Assembly: GCA_964438995.1 (NCBI GenBank)
Contig: CAYTMQ010000002.1
Span: 303,515 to 367,514 of the forward strand
From: JABMMZ01 sp964438995
GTDB taxonomy: Bacteria > Bacteroidota > Bacteroidia > NS11-12g > UBA955
Length of the DNA: 64,000 bases
Direction of reading: 5' to 3'
Position numbers and translations under genes: made by a program. This document shows positions 38,479 through 47,500 of this stretch, in pieces. The notes below the pieces were generated by a model that saw only the letters and a list, made by a program, of their open reading frames with translations, searched no databases and had not been told where the DNA came from. Position 1 is the stretch's first letter. Each line of letters starts with the position of its first letter.

Positions 38479-38853
38479 ATGAAGCATTTCGAAAACAGTC
38501 AGATTCACATGGTCCTACAAGATGATGGCGTATTAATCGCCACATACAAAGCAGGATTGAAGATGACATTGGACGATGTTAAAACCATCGTAAAAGAAAG
38601 GCTAAAACTAATTGAGGGGAAAGAAGTTCCAGTGTTGATTATTGATTCTGGGGTTGTAAGTATGGATAAAGCTGCTAGAGACTTTTTGTCTTCAGATGAA
38701 GGGACAAAAGGACTAAGAAGCGCGGCCATTATTGAAAACTCCATCTTCAGTAAAATGTTGATCAACTTCTTCCTTAGACTAACCAACCCAAAAATACAAG
38801 TTAAGGCTTTTAACGACAAGAAAGAAGCTCTTAATTGGCTAAAAAACAACTAG
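38479..38853 (+). CDS. Small STAS/SpoIIAA-like protein
   Basis: 124 residues from ATG 38479 (MKHFENSQIHMVLQDDGVLIATY). The upstream TTG (38458) overlaps a -7 box and is rejected. The alternating strand-helix pattern (VPVLIIDSGVVSMDKAARDFLSS, LRSAAIIENSIFSKMLINFFL, IQVKAFNDKKEALNWL) resembles SpoIIAA-like proteins common in Bacteroidota next to signalling genes. It may act as a phosphorylatable or binding adaptor. It lies 89 nt upstream of a soluble kinase gene on the same strand. Confidence 0.65.
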   Translation: MKHFENSQIHMVLQDDGVLIATYKAGLKMTLDDVKTIVKERLKLIEGKEVPVLIIDSGVVSMDKAARDFLSSDEGTKGLRSAAIIENSIFSKMLINFFLRLTNPKIQVKAFNDKKEALNWLKNN

Positions 38854-38942
38854 ATAAACTTTGAACGTTACGTGTATGAATTATTCCCTGTGTGTGTATT
38901 GAATTTAACTTTTTAAACATTAGACTTAAAGATTAACACAAA

Positions 38943-40094
38943 TTGTCAAGCCCATTAAACTTTGAATTAGACGAACGATTTATTCAGTTGGAAGATACTC
39001 TTCTGGCCTACTCGCATGGAGATTTCACCAAAAAACTTCAACTATCGGATAACCTTGATACGCTAGATAGTATCATGTCTGGTATTAATATGTTGGGGGA
39101 AGAATTGGAAGAAACCACCATTAAAAGAGACTTTTTCAACTCAGCTTTCCACTCTATTACAGATAGCTTAGTTGTAATTGATAATGCCGGATCTATAATA
39201 GATTTCAACGAAAGTTTTGTCATCCTGTTAGAATGCAAAAAAGAGGAAATTAGCGGACAAAATCTGACTAAATTTCTGAAATTTAACAGCTTATCTAAAA
39301 CTATCCAAAAACTTAATAAAGACCTAAAAGCCATAGATTTTGAATCTGAGGTAACCAATGCAAACGGTAAAAAAATTATGGTAGAATGCCATGTATCTGT
39401 GATCGACAACAACAAATGTCAATCTCTAGTTAAGATACATGACTTAACCTATAAAATCCAACAAGAAGCCTCTAGGATTGCTACCATTATTAAAACCCAG
39501 GAAGAGGAAAGAAACAGAGTAGCCTCTGATTTGCACGACAGCATTGGTCAGCAAATTTCTGCCCTTAAGTTTTATTTTGACTCAATATCCAAACAAAAAG
39601 ACGATAAACTTAGAGCTGCTCTATTAAAAAAGACTGAAGCTCTTATTGATAACGTATCAGACGAGATAAGAAATATTTGTTTCCAATTGATGCCTAGATC
39701 AGTAGAAAAATTTGGATTAGGTCAATCTGTTAAACAGTTGGCCGACCTAATACATTTTAGTACCGGTATCAAATTCGACATCAAACTCAATGAAGGCGAC
39801 GGTAAAATAGATGCCAATGTTTCAATGTCTATTTATCGTATCATTCAAGAGTTTGTAAACAACTCTATCAAACATTCTAAATGTAAGAATATTGTAATCG
39901 ATTTAAATATCAAACCTAAATCACTTTCCTTATTGATGACAGATGATGGTATTGGATTTAATAATACCCCTTCATTGAAAAGAGGTAATGGTTTAGACAA
40001 TATCAATTTGAGGGTAAAGTATCTACAAGGTGAAATTGATTTAAATTCAGAAAAAAATAATGGAGTTTCATTAAATATATTGATTCCATTGTAG
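38943..40094 (+). CDS. Soluble NarX-type sensor histidine kinase
   Basis: 383 residues from TTG 38943, no membrane segment. A HAMP-like helical N-terminus (about 5-60) precedes a PAS domain (about 62-170), HisKA_3 with VASDLHDSIGQQIS (acceptor about H198) and an HATPase (EFVNNSIKHSKCKNI, DDGIGFN). It pairs with the NarL-type regulator encoded 63 nt downstream. The STAS-like protein upstream is a candidate input. Confidence 0.88.
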   Translation: MSSPLNFELDERFIQLEDTLLAYSHGDFTKKLQLSDNLDTLDSIMSGINMLGEELEETTIKRDFFNSAFHSITDSLVVIDNAGSIIDFNESFVILLECKKEEISGQNLTKFLKFNSLSKTIQKLNKDLKAIDFESEVTNANGKKIMVECHVSVIDNNKCQSLVKIHDLTYKIQQEASRIATIIKTQEEERNRVASDLHDSIGQQISALKFYFDSISKQKDDKLRAALLKKTEALIDNVSDEIRNICFQLMPRSVEKFGLGQSVKQLADLIHFSTGIKFDIKLNEGDGKIDANVSMSIYRIIQEFVNNSIKHSKCKNIVIDLNIKPKSLSLLMTDDGIGFNNTPSLKRGNGLDNINLRVKYLQGEIDLNSEKNNGVSLNILIPL

Positions 40095-40110
40095 TAAAAC
40101 TTTATATTTG
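40080..40110 (+). promoter_or_regulatory. Internal promoter for response regulator gene
   Basis: TTG at 40080-40082, a 20-nt spacer and TATATTTG at 40103-40110. It overlaps the last codons of the kinase gene, so the regulator can be made without its kinase. Leader about 43 nt. Confidence 0.65.
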
Positions 40111-40157
40111 CATTCGTATAACAGTTATTGTTAAGCTAAAATCAACCGAAATACACA

Positions 40158-40907
40158 ATGAGAAAAACAGTAAAAATTATTATAGTAGATGACCATCCCA
40201 TGGTAAGGGACGGTTTGAAAACCATGCTTGAAATTGGATGTGAAGATATGAATTTTAAAGTGTGGGACACTGACAACTCTGATGATGCAGTTGAAATACT
40301 AAAACAAGAAAAAATGAAAGTTGCTCTAGTCGACTATCAATTGATAGACCTTGATGGAGCACTTGTTACTGCAGCCTTGTTGGAAGTAAATCCAAAGATT
40401 GCCATTCTTGGCATATCGAATTACAATGAAATCAACCACATTCAGGACATGATTATGGCTGGTGCAAAAGGATATACCTTGAAAAACATCTCATCTGATG
40501 CCCTTTTCAATGGTATTAAAATCCTCTTGAACGGCGGTACATTCTTCTCTCCTGAAGTTGCTAGCTTACTGGCCAACCAATACTACAAAAAACTCACTCT
40601 AAAATCTGCTAAACCTAAGGGACCAAACTTTAGTACCAACAGTGAACAGTTTGAGGGTGGTAATGAAATGGCTGACAAACTTTCTAAAAGAGAAATCGAA
40701 ATCCTTACTTGTATAGCAAATGAAATGACCAATGAGGAAATCGCTGAAAAGTTAGAATTAAGCAAGCGTACTGTTGACAACCACAGACAAAATATGCTTA
40801 AGAAATTGAATGCAAAAAATTCAATGGGTCTGGTGTTGGCTGCGATTAAAATTGGTTTGATTAACATCTCATCTAAAAAGACAAAATCAGTAAAAGAACC
40901 TTCATAA
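40158..40907 (+). CDS. NarL/LuxR-family response regulator
   Basis: 249 residues. Receiver with IVDDHPMVRDGL and acceptor D59 (VALVDYQL), then a linker and a LuxR-type HTH (LSKREIEILTCIANEMTNEEIAEKL ... VDNHRQNMLKKLNAKNSMGLV). All key residues are intact, unlike the regulator at 10764-11399. Expected partner: the kinase just upstream. Confidence 0.92.
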   Translation: MRKTVKIIIVDDHPMVRDGLKTMLEIGCEDMNFKVWDTDNSDDAVEILKQEKMKVALVDYQLIDLDGALVTAALLEVNPKIAILGISNYNEINHIQDMIMAGAKGYTLKNISSDALFNGIKILLNGGTFFSPEVASLLANQYYKKLTLKSAKPKGPNFSTNSEQFEGGNEMADKLSKREIEILTCIANEMTNEEIAEKLELSKRTVDNHRQNMLKKLNAKNSMGLVLAAIKIGLINISSKKTKSVKEPS

Positions 40908-40914
40908 TATTTCT

Positions 40915-40922
40915 TATATTTG
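40915..40922 (+). promoter_or_regulatory. Possible -7 box of propeller-barrel gene
   Basis: TATATTTG matches TAnnTTTG, but no TTG lies 19-21 nt upstream. GTG 40927 follows after 4 nt. Confidence 0.4.
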
Positions 40923-40926
40923 AAGT

Positions 40927-43900
40927 GTGAGACTGCTGTTATTACTACTTTCTTTCTTCTTTATTCGTGGACACGCTCAAGGTGTGTATCAGAATTTTGG
41001 GCAGAATACAACCCAATCGAACAAAGTTGCATACAGCATCCTATTAGACAATATTGAAATCATCTATTTTGAAGGTGGTGACGAGCTCGCCAAACTTACC
41101 CTAGAAAAAGTCAAACGCTTTATTCCAGAATTTGAAACCCGATTAAACTACAATCTTAGCAATGGTATTAAAATAACCGTTTTTAACCATTACGAAGACT
41201 TTAAAAAAGGCAATACAAATATCACAAACCCTCAACACTATGCTGGTGGTTATTCATCTCTTTCTGACAATTCAACTTCAGTCTATTTTGATGGCAGCAG
41301 AATACATTACGAAAAACAAGTTAGAAAAGCAGTTGCTGAAGTATTAATCAACGAATTCATATACGGAGGAAACATCAGAGAGCGCATTCAAACTTCAGCA
41401 CTATTAACTTTACCCGATTGGTATTACAAAGGACTTATTGCCTACCTTTCTGAAAGCTGGAACATCGAAAACGACAATTTTCTAAAAGATTTTTTTCAAA
41501 ATAAAAAACAAAAGTATTTTACAACCCTTCAACGTGAAGATGAAATCCTTGCCGGTCATAGTATATGGAGATATCTTGAAGAAAAAAATGGCGCAAGTGC
41601 CGTAAGTAATATCGTTTTCCTAACCAAACTGGTCAATAGTGTTGACAATGCCTTAATCAACTACACAGGCATGAATCTGAATCAATTGTTAGACGATTGG
41701 CAAGATTATTATTTGGACAAATACAAAAACGATGAATTGGTATTTAAGTTTCCAAAAGGTCAAGAAAACGCGCCCGAAAAGCTAGCCAAAAAGCAGCATA
41801 CCCAATTTAAATTAAGTGTAAATGGTAAAAAAGTAGCTATAGTGACCAATACCTTGGGCAAATACCAAGTTGTGGTCTATGATTTAGACAAAAAGCAGCT
41901 CACCAATATCTATAAGGGCGGTCACCAATTACTCAACAGAGACATAGACATCAACTACCCATTGATAGCTTGGCATCCGAATAGGAAATACTTAAGTGTT
42001 ATCATATACAAAGACAACCAACCGGTACTTTATCAATACGACAACAACAAGCTATACCAAACAATTAAGCTCAACGGATTGCCTTTCGTGAAAGAATTAA
42101 GTTACAGTCCAGATGGAGCATCTATTGTTTTCACGGTCATTAAAAACGGTCAATCTGATTTGGTTGTTTACAATTTGAAAGACCGTCAATTTGAATTTCT
42201 TACGAATGACGTTTACGACAATTTGAACCCTAGATTCACCAAAGATGGGAAAGTAATTTATTTTGTCAGCAATCAATTGAACGGCGGAACTTCAGAAAGC
42301 AATTATTTGGCGATATATAGATATCATATAGGCACTAAGAAAACAGATTATGTAACAGGTTGGCAAAACGAAAAAATCAATTGTACCGAACCTATTCCAC
42401 TTGATAGCAATACTATCAGTTATTTAAGTGATAAAAACGGCATCGTCAATAACTTTATTTTTGAAATCAGCACTGAAAAATCGTTTCAAATGACCAACTA
42501 CAAGCGTTGTATCATCCACAACGATGTGGCAATGAAAGAACCAGTTGTAGCAGATTTGTTGTATTTCAATAACAGATACAGATTGTATGTAGGCAGCATC
42601 ACTTCTGATTATAAAAATGAGGCAATAACAAATTCTTATAGCACATCATATCGAAAATTGCTCGATCAGGACATCTATGTAATTTACGATAGCACAATTT
42701 ATAAGAAAAAAGACAGCATTGCCATTACAAATCAAGATAGTATTATCAAAAGATCAGAAGCAAAAAAGATTTTTTTAAGTGGATTTGAATTTAAAGATGA
42801 TATTAAGACTGAAGCTGTAAAAACCAATATTAGCAATGCCCCTTTGTTTAGCATAGCCAAAACCCATTTTGGAATCAATTATTTCTTGCAACAATTAGAC
42901 ATTTCCATATTAAATAGTTACTTGTTTCCTACCAATGTCAACGAACGTGTATTCAGTTATCCATTGTTATCGCCGCATTTTCAAACCTCTATTAGCGACG
43001 ATTTAAACAACCATACAGTAGTAGCAGGATTTAGAATTCCAATTGTGAATACCAGGGCATCGGATTATTATTTAAATTACACCAATAGAAAAGGCAGATG
43101 GGACAAAGAGTTGTCTATGTTTAGGCGTTCGAGATTGTTTGATTATGAGAGAATACCAGATAAGATGATCAATTCTCAGGTAAAATATGCCTTCAGATAC
43201 CCATTTACAGAAAGGGCAAGAATTGAATTCAATACACTTGGAAGAAACGACAGAGTGTTTAAACAAGCACAAGATTCTTTTGAATTGTTTAATCCAGTAA
43301 AAACCAATTTGTATTGGGGATTTGGTAGTGAATATACATTTGACAATGTAAGAAGCAATGGTTTAAACCTCTTTCAAGGTATGAGGTTTCGCATATACAG
43401 TGAAAACTTTATCAAAGAAGGCGAGGGTTTAGTTTCAAACAATGGATTTGATTTTAGAGCCTATCAAAAACTACACCGTCAGATATACTTAGCTGTTAGA
43501 ATAAGCGGAGCTGCCTCTATTGGCAGTTTAAAAACGGTATACTATATGGGTGGGGTAGAAAACTGGATACATTCTATTGATTCAAACAAATTTTTCAATT
43601 ATAAGTCACCAACCTTTTCAGGGTCTAATTATAACGATTATGTTTTTCAGACCATTACTTCACCAATGCGAGGATTTATTAGAAACAGTAGAGCAGGTGA
43701 TAAATATGTATTGATGAATGTAGAGTTAAGAATTCCAGTATTTATGTATTTGATTCAAAAACCCATAACAAGTGAGTTTTTCAAGAGCTTTATGTTAACG
43801 GGATTTTCTGATATAGGAACTGCATGGATAGGATCGTCACCATACAGTATAGCCAATCCATTTAACACAACAATCGTAAGTTCTCAGCAATATACGATTA

Positions 43901-44058
43901 CAGTAAGGTCATTGAAAGACCCAATATTATATTCGTTTGGATTCGGATTAAGAGCCAAGATTTTGGGCCATTACATAAAAATGGACCGTGGCTGGGGTTA
44001 TACCGAAAGCAAGTTACAGAGAGGCTTAACGAGCTTCTCAATCGGATTAGATTTTTAA
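40927..44058 (+). CDS. Large outer-membrane protein: peptidase-like N-terminus, TolB-type propeller, C-terminal barrel
   Basis: 1043 residues from GTG 40927, needed for the signal peptide MRLLLLLLSFFFIRGHAQG. Residues about 30-270 resemble a gluzincin-type peptidase scaffold, but the expected HExxH reads VLINEF, so it is probably not active. Residues about 280-540 contain TolB/PD40-like propeller blades (LSYSPDGASIVFTVIKNGQSDLVVYNL, RFTKDGKVIYFVSNQ). The last 380 residues look like an outer-membrane barrel ending in FSIGLDF. It lies 19 nt after the response regulator gene, which suggests shared expression. Confidence 0.75.
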   Translation: MRLLLLLLSFFFIRGHAQGVYQNFGQNTTQSNKVAYSILLDNIEIIYFEGGDELAKLTLEKVKRFIPEFETRLNYNLSNGIKITVFNHYEDFKKGNTNITNPQHYAGGYSSLSDNSTSVYFDGSRIHYEKQVRKAVAEVLINEFIYGGNIRERIQTSALLTLPDWYYKGLIAYLSESWNIENDNFLKDFFQNKKQKYFTTLQREDEILAGHSIWRYLEEKNGASAVSNIVFLTKLVNSVDNALINYTGMNLNQLLDDWQDYYLDKYKNDELVFKFPKGQENAPEKLAKKQHTQFKLSVNGKKVAIVTNTLGKYQVVVYDLDKKQLTNIYKGGHQLLNRDIDINYPLIAWHPNRKYLSVIIYKDNQPVLYQYDNNKLYQTIKLNGLPFVKELSYSPDGASIVFTVIKNGQSDLVVYNLKDRQFEFLTNDVYDNLNPRFTKDGKVIYFVSNQLNGGTSESNYLAIYRYHIGTKKTDYVTGWQNEKINCTEPIPLDSNTISYLSDKNGIVNNFIFEISTEKSFQMTNYKRCIIHNDVAMKEPVVADLLYFNNRYRLYVGSITSDYKNEAITNSYSTSYRKLLDQDIYVIYDSTIYKKKDSIAITNQDSIIKRSEAKKIFLSGFEFKDDIKTEAVKTNISNAPLFSIAKTHFGINYFLQQLDISILNSYLFPTNVNERVFSYPLLSPHFQTSISDDLNNHTVVAGFRIPIVNTRASDYYLNYTNRKGRWDKELSMFRRSRLFDYERIPDKMINSQVKYAFRYPFTERARIEFNTLGRNDRVFKQAQDSFELFNPVKTNLYWGFGSEYTFDNVRSNGLNLFQGMRFRIYSENFIKEGEGLVSNNGFDFRAYQKLHRQIYLAVRISGAASIGSLKTVYYMGGVENWIHSIDSNKFFNYKSPTFSGSNYNDYVFQTITSPMRGFIRNSRAGDKYVLMNVELRIPVFMYLIQKPITSEFFKSFMLTGFSDIGTAWIGSSPYSIANPFNTTIVSSQQYTITVRSLKDPILYSFGFGLRAKILGHYIKMDRGWGYTESKLQRGLTSFSIGLDF

Positions 44059-44060
44059 AT

Positions 44061-44294
44061 CTAGTGCATTTCAAGAGAATTTGAACGCGACTCTTCGTTT
44101 AGTATACTAATAGTAGTACTATCAGGTTCGTCGGCTATCAAATCGAGTTGATGAGCTAACAGAGTTGCTTGTTGAAAGAATTTAAGCAATTCTGGATCGG
44201 TAGCAATGGCCATTTCAATTGCTGGTCGTTTGCTATTATCTAACTCGTTGTAAATGTATAAAATAACGTCTTCTTGAGTAAAATTATGTTGCAT
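44061..44294 (-). CDS. Small protein downstream of ECF sigma gene (candidate anti-sigma factor)
   Basis: 77 residues from ATG 44294 (MQHNFTQEDVILYIYNELDNSKRPAIEMAIATDPEL). The longer ORF start (44372) would overlap the sigma gene's terminator, so it is rejected. The N-terminal helix pattern resembles the start of Bacteroidota anti-sigma proteins, but there is no zinc motif and no membrane helix. Position just after the sigma gene suggests a partner role; direct evidence is lacking. Confidence 0.6.
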   Translation of the reverse strand: MQHNFTQEDVILYIYNELDNSKRPAIEMAIATDPELLKFFQQATLLAHQLDLIADEPDSTTISILNEESRSNSLEMH

Positions 44295-44372
44295 AAGCAA
44301 AATGGTGTTTATACTTATCAACGAAGTAATCACATAAATATTGCCTTGGGTTATAAAAATAATTTGGGACAA

Positions 44373-44405
44373 AAAAAGGTCGAGTAAATTTTACCCGACC
44401 CTATT
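44373..44405 (-). terminator. Intrinsic terminator after ECF sigma gene
   Basis: GGTCG.GTAAA pairs with TTTAC.CGACC, followed on the minus strand by seven T. It separates the sigma gene from the small gene. Confidence 0.8.
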
Positions 44406-44424
44406 TTTAAATTATGAATTAAAA

Positions 44425-45009
44425 TTAACCTTGCAAGTAAGCTGCTTTTTCGCCAATCATCTTTTTAAGATTGATTAGGGCGTAACGCATTCTTCCAAGC
44501 GCAGTGTTGATGCTGCAATTGCAAACTTCAGCGATTTCTTTAAAGCTAAGGTCGCCGTAGTGTCTTAGAATTAAAACTTCTTTTTGATCTGCCGGAAGCA
44601 TTTTAATCAATTCGCGAAGACCATCTTTTCTTTGTTTTTTGATGGCATCTTCTTCAGAATTGGCTTCAGAGAACCTCATGTTAGCGAAAATATCTTCGTC
44701 TTCACTAGATGAAATTGTAGGCATACGTTTAGTACATCTATAGTAATCCATTGCAAGATTTCTAGCAATACGAACTACCCATGGCAAGAATTTACCATTT
44801 TCTTCGTATTTACCTTTTTGCAAAGTGTGAATTACACGCAGGAAAGTTTCTTGGAAAATATCCTCTGCGATGTAACGGTCGTTCACTACTAAATGTATAG
44901 CAGTAAATACTTTTGTTTTGTAGCGATTAATAAGCATATCCATGCATGCTTCGTTGCCGGCTAAATAAAGCGCCACTAATTCTTCGTCTGTTTTTTGATA
45001 CCTTTTCAT
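44425..45009 (-). CDS. ECF-type RNA polymerase sigma factor
   Basis: 194 residues. Region 2 (LINRYKTKVFTAIHLVVNDRYIAEDIFQETFLRVI ... FLPWVVRIARNLAMDYYR) and region 4 (LPADQKEVLILRHYGDLSFKEIAEVCNCSINTALGRMRYALINLKK) are complete. The sequence is close to a widely conserved Bacteroidota ECF factor of about 190 residues. The gene has a perfect Shine-Dalgarno sequence (AAAGGAGG), unlike its neighbours, inside a structured leader. That points to post-transcriptional control. Confidence 0.93.
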   Translation of the reverse strand: MKRYQKTDEELVALYLAGNEACMDMLINRYKTKVFTAIHLVVNDRYIAEDIFQETFLRVIHTLQKGKYEENGKFLPWVVRIARNLAMDYYRCTKRMPTISSSEDEDIFANMRFSEANSEEDAIKKQRKDGLRELIKMLPADQKEVLILRHYGDLSFKEIAEVCNCSINTALGRMRYALINLKKMIGEKAAYLQG

Positions 45010-45015
45010 ACTAAA

Positions 45016-45047
45016 CCTCCTTTTAAATAAAAGGTGAATTACCTTTT
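45016..45047 (-). promoter_or_regulatory. Structured leader with strong Shine-Dalgarno and mutually exclusive hairpins
   Basis: On the minus strand AAAAGGT (45047-45041), ACCTTTT (45035-45029) and AAAAGG(AGG) (45024-45016) occur in order. The middle segment can pair with the first (7 bp, loop of 5), leaving the ribosome site free, or with the third (6 bp, loop of 4), hiding AAAGGAGG, which lies 6 nt before ATG 45009. Confidence 0.6.
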
Positions 45048-45351
45048 AGTAGTTTTCAATTCATGTAGGATTTGATTTGTTTAGTACGGCTATTTTCTAT
45101 AGGCTTAAATTGAATTTTTATACGAAATTTTATGCAATCTAATAAAAAAAATCTCTCGTTCCAAATTTATTTTCATCTATTTTTTTTAAAAGAACAGAAT
45201 ATTCAATTAAAAACGTGCATTTCGAATATATATAATTATTTGTATTTCAATTGTTTAGAATTATTGATATTTCAAACTACTTAACAAAAAACTATTTTCA
45301 AAAATTAATCAAATAATAACTGCACCACTTTTTTGTAGAGATAATTTATAC
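45048..45351. other. Divergent gap upstream of ECF sigma gene and SRP RNA
   Basis: About 300 nt, very AT-rich. Apart from the sigma leader and the SRP -7 box I see no clear element; no full -33/-7 pair for the sigma gene was found. Confidence 0.5.
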
Positions 45352-45359
45352 TAATTTCG
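45352..45359 (+). promoter_or_regulatory. Possible -7 box of SRP RNA gene
   Basis: TAATTTCG, the TAnnTTCG variant also seen before icd and the S46 gene, ends 3-4 nt before the RNA's likely 5' end. A -33 is not evident. Confidence 0.4.
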
Positions 45360-45361
45360 CA

Positions 45362-45455
45362 GCGCAAGTCTGCACGACCAGCTCCCTGTGAACTCCCCCA
45401 GGGTGGGAACGCAGCAAGGGCAGCAGGTTGTAGCGGTGCGATGTGGGCTTGCATT
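45362..45455 (+). ncRNA. ffs: Signal recognition particle RNA (small, 4.5S type)
   Basis: The ends pair (GCAAGTC with GGCTTGC) and the centre holds the conserved SRP helix 8 features: GTGAACTCCCCCAG, then GGTGGGAACGCAGCAAGGG with its AGCA internal-loop signature. It is the RNA core of the signal recognition particle, binding Ffh to target membrane proteins. About 94 nt, ended by a T-run. It lies 58 nt upstream of hisS on the same strand. Confidence 0.93.
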
Positions 45456-45513
45456 TTTTTCTTTTCTTTATTCATTGGTTTACCTTTTTTTTGTAAACTG
45501 ATTTTATCACTCA

Positions 45514-46857
45514 ATGAGCAAACCATCTATCCCTCAAGGTACAAGAGATTTTTCGCCAGCTGTAATGGCCAAAAGAAAATTCATCTTAAACACCATAGAA
45601 AACATATACAAAAGTTTTGGCTTTATGCCACTCGAAACTCCAGCAATGGAGAATCTCAATACCCTAACAGGTAAATATGGAGATGAAGGTGACCAATTGG
45701 TCTTTAAAATTTTAAATAATGGTGATTTCCTTAAAGACATCAATCTCAATGAAGTAAATTCAAAAACAATTGTTCCGAAAATTGCAGATCGCGGTTTGCG
45801 TTACGACCTCACAGTGCCTTTGGCGAGATATGTTGTAATGAACAGAAACGACATCAGCTTTCCTTTTAAACGTTACCAAATGCAGCCAGTATGGAGAGGA
45901 GATCGCCCACATAAAGGAAGGTACAGAGAATTTTGGCAATGTGATGCAGACGTATTGGGCACAGATTCATTGCTTTGTGAGGCTGATTTTATTAGAATTT
46001 ATGAGAAAGTTTTCAAACAACTTGGTTTATCTGATTACGAGTTAAGAATCAACCATAGAAAATTACTGGAAGCTATTTGTTTAAAAAGCAATGCCTCTTC
46101 GCATTTCAAAACCATCACCGTCATAATTGATAAAGCAGATAAAATTGGAATGGATGGTGTGATGAAAGAACTGATGGACCTTGGCTTAAATGCTGAACAA
46201 GCTACTACCCTTTCTTCCTATTTAAAAAAGCTTGAATTGAATCATAGCACCTTAAATCAACTTGAAAATGATTTAGGAGAATTTGAAGAAGGCAAAAAGG
46301 CCATCAGCGATCTTAGGCAAGTATTAGATTTTTGCGGTAGTGTAAATCAAGTTTATCTCGATTGTAGCTTAGCAAGAGGTTTGGATTATTATACAGGTTG
46401 CATCTTTGAAGCTGTTCCAACATCTGTAAAAATGGGTAGTATTTCAGGTGGTGGTAGATACGACAATCTAACTGGAGTATTTGGATTAAAAGACGTCAGT
46501 GGAATTGGTATTTCATTTGGCATTGATAGAATTTACGATGTTTTGGAAGAATTGAAATTGTTCCCTGCATCTGGTATGTTGTTTACCGATATTTTGTTCT
46601 GTCCAATGGATGAAAAGGCCGTTTCATATTGTATTCCCCTTGCTAACTCAGTGAGAGATAATGGTTTTAAAGCAGAGGTTTATCCTCAAGCCAGCAAATT
46701 AAAAAAACAACTTGATTACGCCAACAACAAAGGCATTACATGGGTTGCCATCATAGGTGAAGATGAAATGTTAAGTAAAACTGTTACCCTAAAACATATG
46801 GGCACCGGTGAACAGAAAAAGGTCTCAACAAACGACATTTATCTAAATTTAAAATAA
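45514..46857 (+). CDS. hisS: Histidyl-tRNA synthetase
   Basis: 447 residues, class II synthetase charging tRNA-His. Motifs: PQGTRDFSP at the start, LTVPLARYVV and QPVWRGDRPHKGRYREFWQCDADV (motif 2), the histidine-specific LARGLDYYTGCIFE, and GGGRYDNLTGVFG with GIGISFGIDR (motif 3). A C-terminal anticodon-binding domain (about 350-445) follows. Confidence 0.96.
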   Translation: MSKPSIPQGTRDFSPAVMAKRKFILNTIENIYKSFGFMPLETPAMENLNTLTGKYGDEGDQLVFKILNNGDFLKDINLNEVNSKTIVPKIADRGLRYDLTVPLARYVVMNRNDISFPFKRYQMQPVWRGDRPHKGRYREFWQCDADVLGTDSLLCEADFIRIYEKVFKQLGLSDYELRINHRKLLEAICLKSNASSHFKTITVIIDKADKIGMDGVMKELMDLGLNAEQATTLSSYLKKLELNHSTLNQLENDLGEFEEGKKAISDLRQVLDFCGSVNQVYLDCSLARGLDYYTGCIFEAVPTSVKMGSISGGGRYDNLTGVFGLKDVSGIGISFGIDRIYDVLEELKLFPASGMLFTDILFCPMDEKAVSYCIPLANSVRDNGFKAEVYPQASKLKKQLDYANNKGITWVAIIGEDEMLSKTVTLKHMGTGEQKKVSTNDIYLNLK

Positions 46858-46920
46858 CCAATAGTTATATCTTTTATAATCAAGATAAATTTTCACTATA
46901 GTTATATTACTTTAAATAGC

Positions 46921-46951
46921 TTGGTTTAAAGCTTAATATAAGATAATATTG
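46921..46951 (+). promoter_or_regulatory. Probable promoter of dps (leaderless)
   Basis: TTG at 46921-46923, a 20-nt spacer and TAATATTG at 46944-46951 (one mismatch). ATG 46956 follows after 4 nt. Confidence 0.5.
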
Positions 46952-46955
46952 CTGT

Positions 46956-47441
46956 ATGAAAAAGAACGAATTGCAACTCAATGGAATTGGTTTAGATAAA
47001 AAACTAAGCAAAAAACTATCCGAAAAACTCAACCATTTATTGGCAGATTACCAAGTATTGTATATGAATACGAGAGGTTTTCATTGGAATATCAAAGGTG
47101 ACAAATTCTTTGAATTACATTTGAAATTTGAAGAGCTGTACAACAATTTTCAACTTAAAATTGACGAAATTGCTGAAAGAATCTTAACCCTTGGTCATAC
47201 CCCATTACACTGCTACAGCGACTATCTTAAACATTCCTCAATACAAGAAAACAAAAAAGTAGTAGACGGCAAACAATGTGTGTCGATGTTGTTACAGTCA
47301 TTTCAAACCATCATTATTGAACAGAGAGCGATTTTAAGTTTGGCTTCTGACGCCAATGATGAAGGCACCAATGCTTTGATGAGTGATTATATAAGAGAAC
47401 AAGAAAAGCTTGTTTGGATGTTAAGTGCATTTTTAGATTAA
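46956..47441 (+). CDS. dps: Dps-family DNA-protection ferritin
   Basis: 161 residues, four-helix Dps. Ferroxidase ligands are visible: His in RGFHWNIKG, and the Asp/Glu residues in FEELYNNFQLKIDEIAERI. It should form a 12-subunit shell that oxidises and stores iron with H2O2 and guards DNA in stationary phase. Single gene. Confidence 0.93.
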   Translation: MKKNELQLNGIGLDKKLSKKLSEKLNHLLADYQVLYMNTRGFHWNIKGDKFFELHLKFEELYNNFQLKIDEIAERILTLGHTPLHCYSDYLKHSSIQENKKVVDGKQCVSMLLQSFQTIIIEQRAILSLASDANDEGTNALMSDYIREQEKLVWMLSAFLD

Positions 47442-47500
47442 TATCAAGAAAAGTAACTTTAATCACTCAACTTATCTATAAACACCGGTATTTTCGCACT

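Noticed and set aside
44295..44372. Longer N-terminus for the small protein after the sigma gene
   Set aside because: It would start at the terminator hairpin of the sigma gene.
47414..47500. Longer N-terminus for DUF2490 protein overlapping dps
   Set aside because: ATG 47501 gives a proper signal peptide; the upstream part has none.
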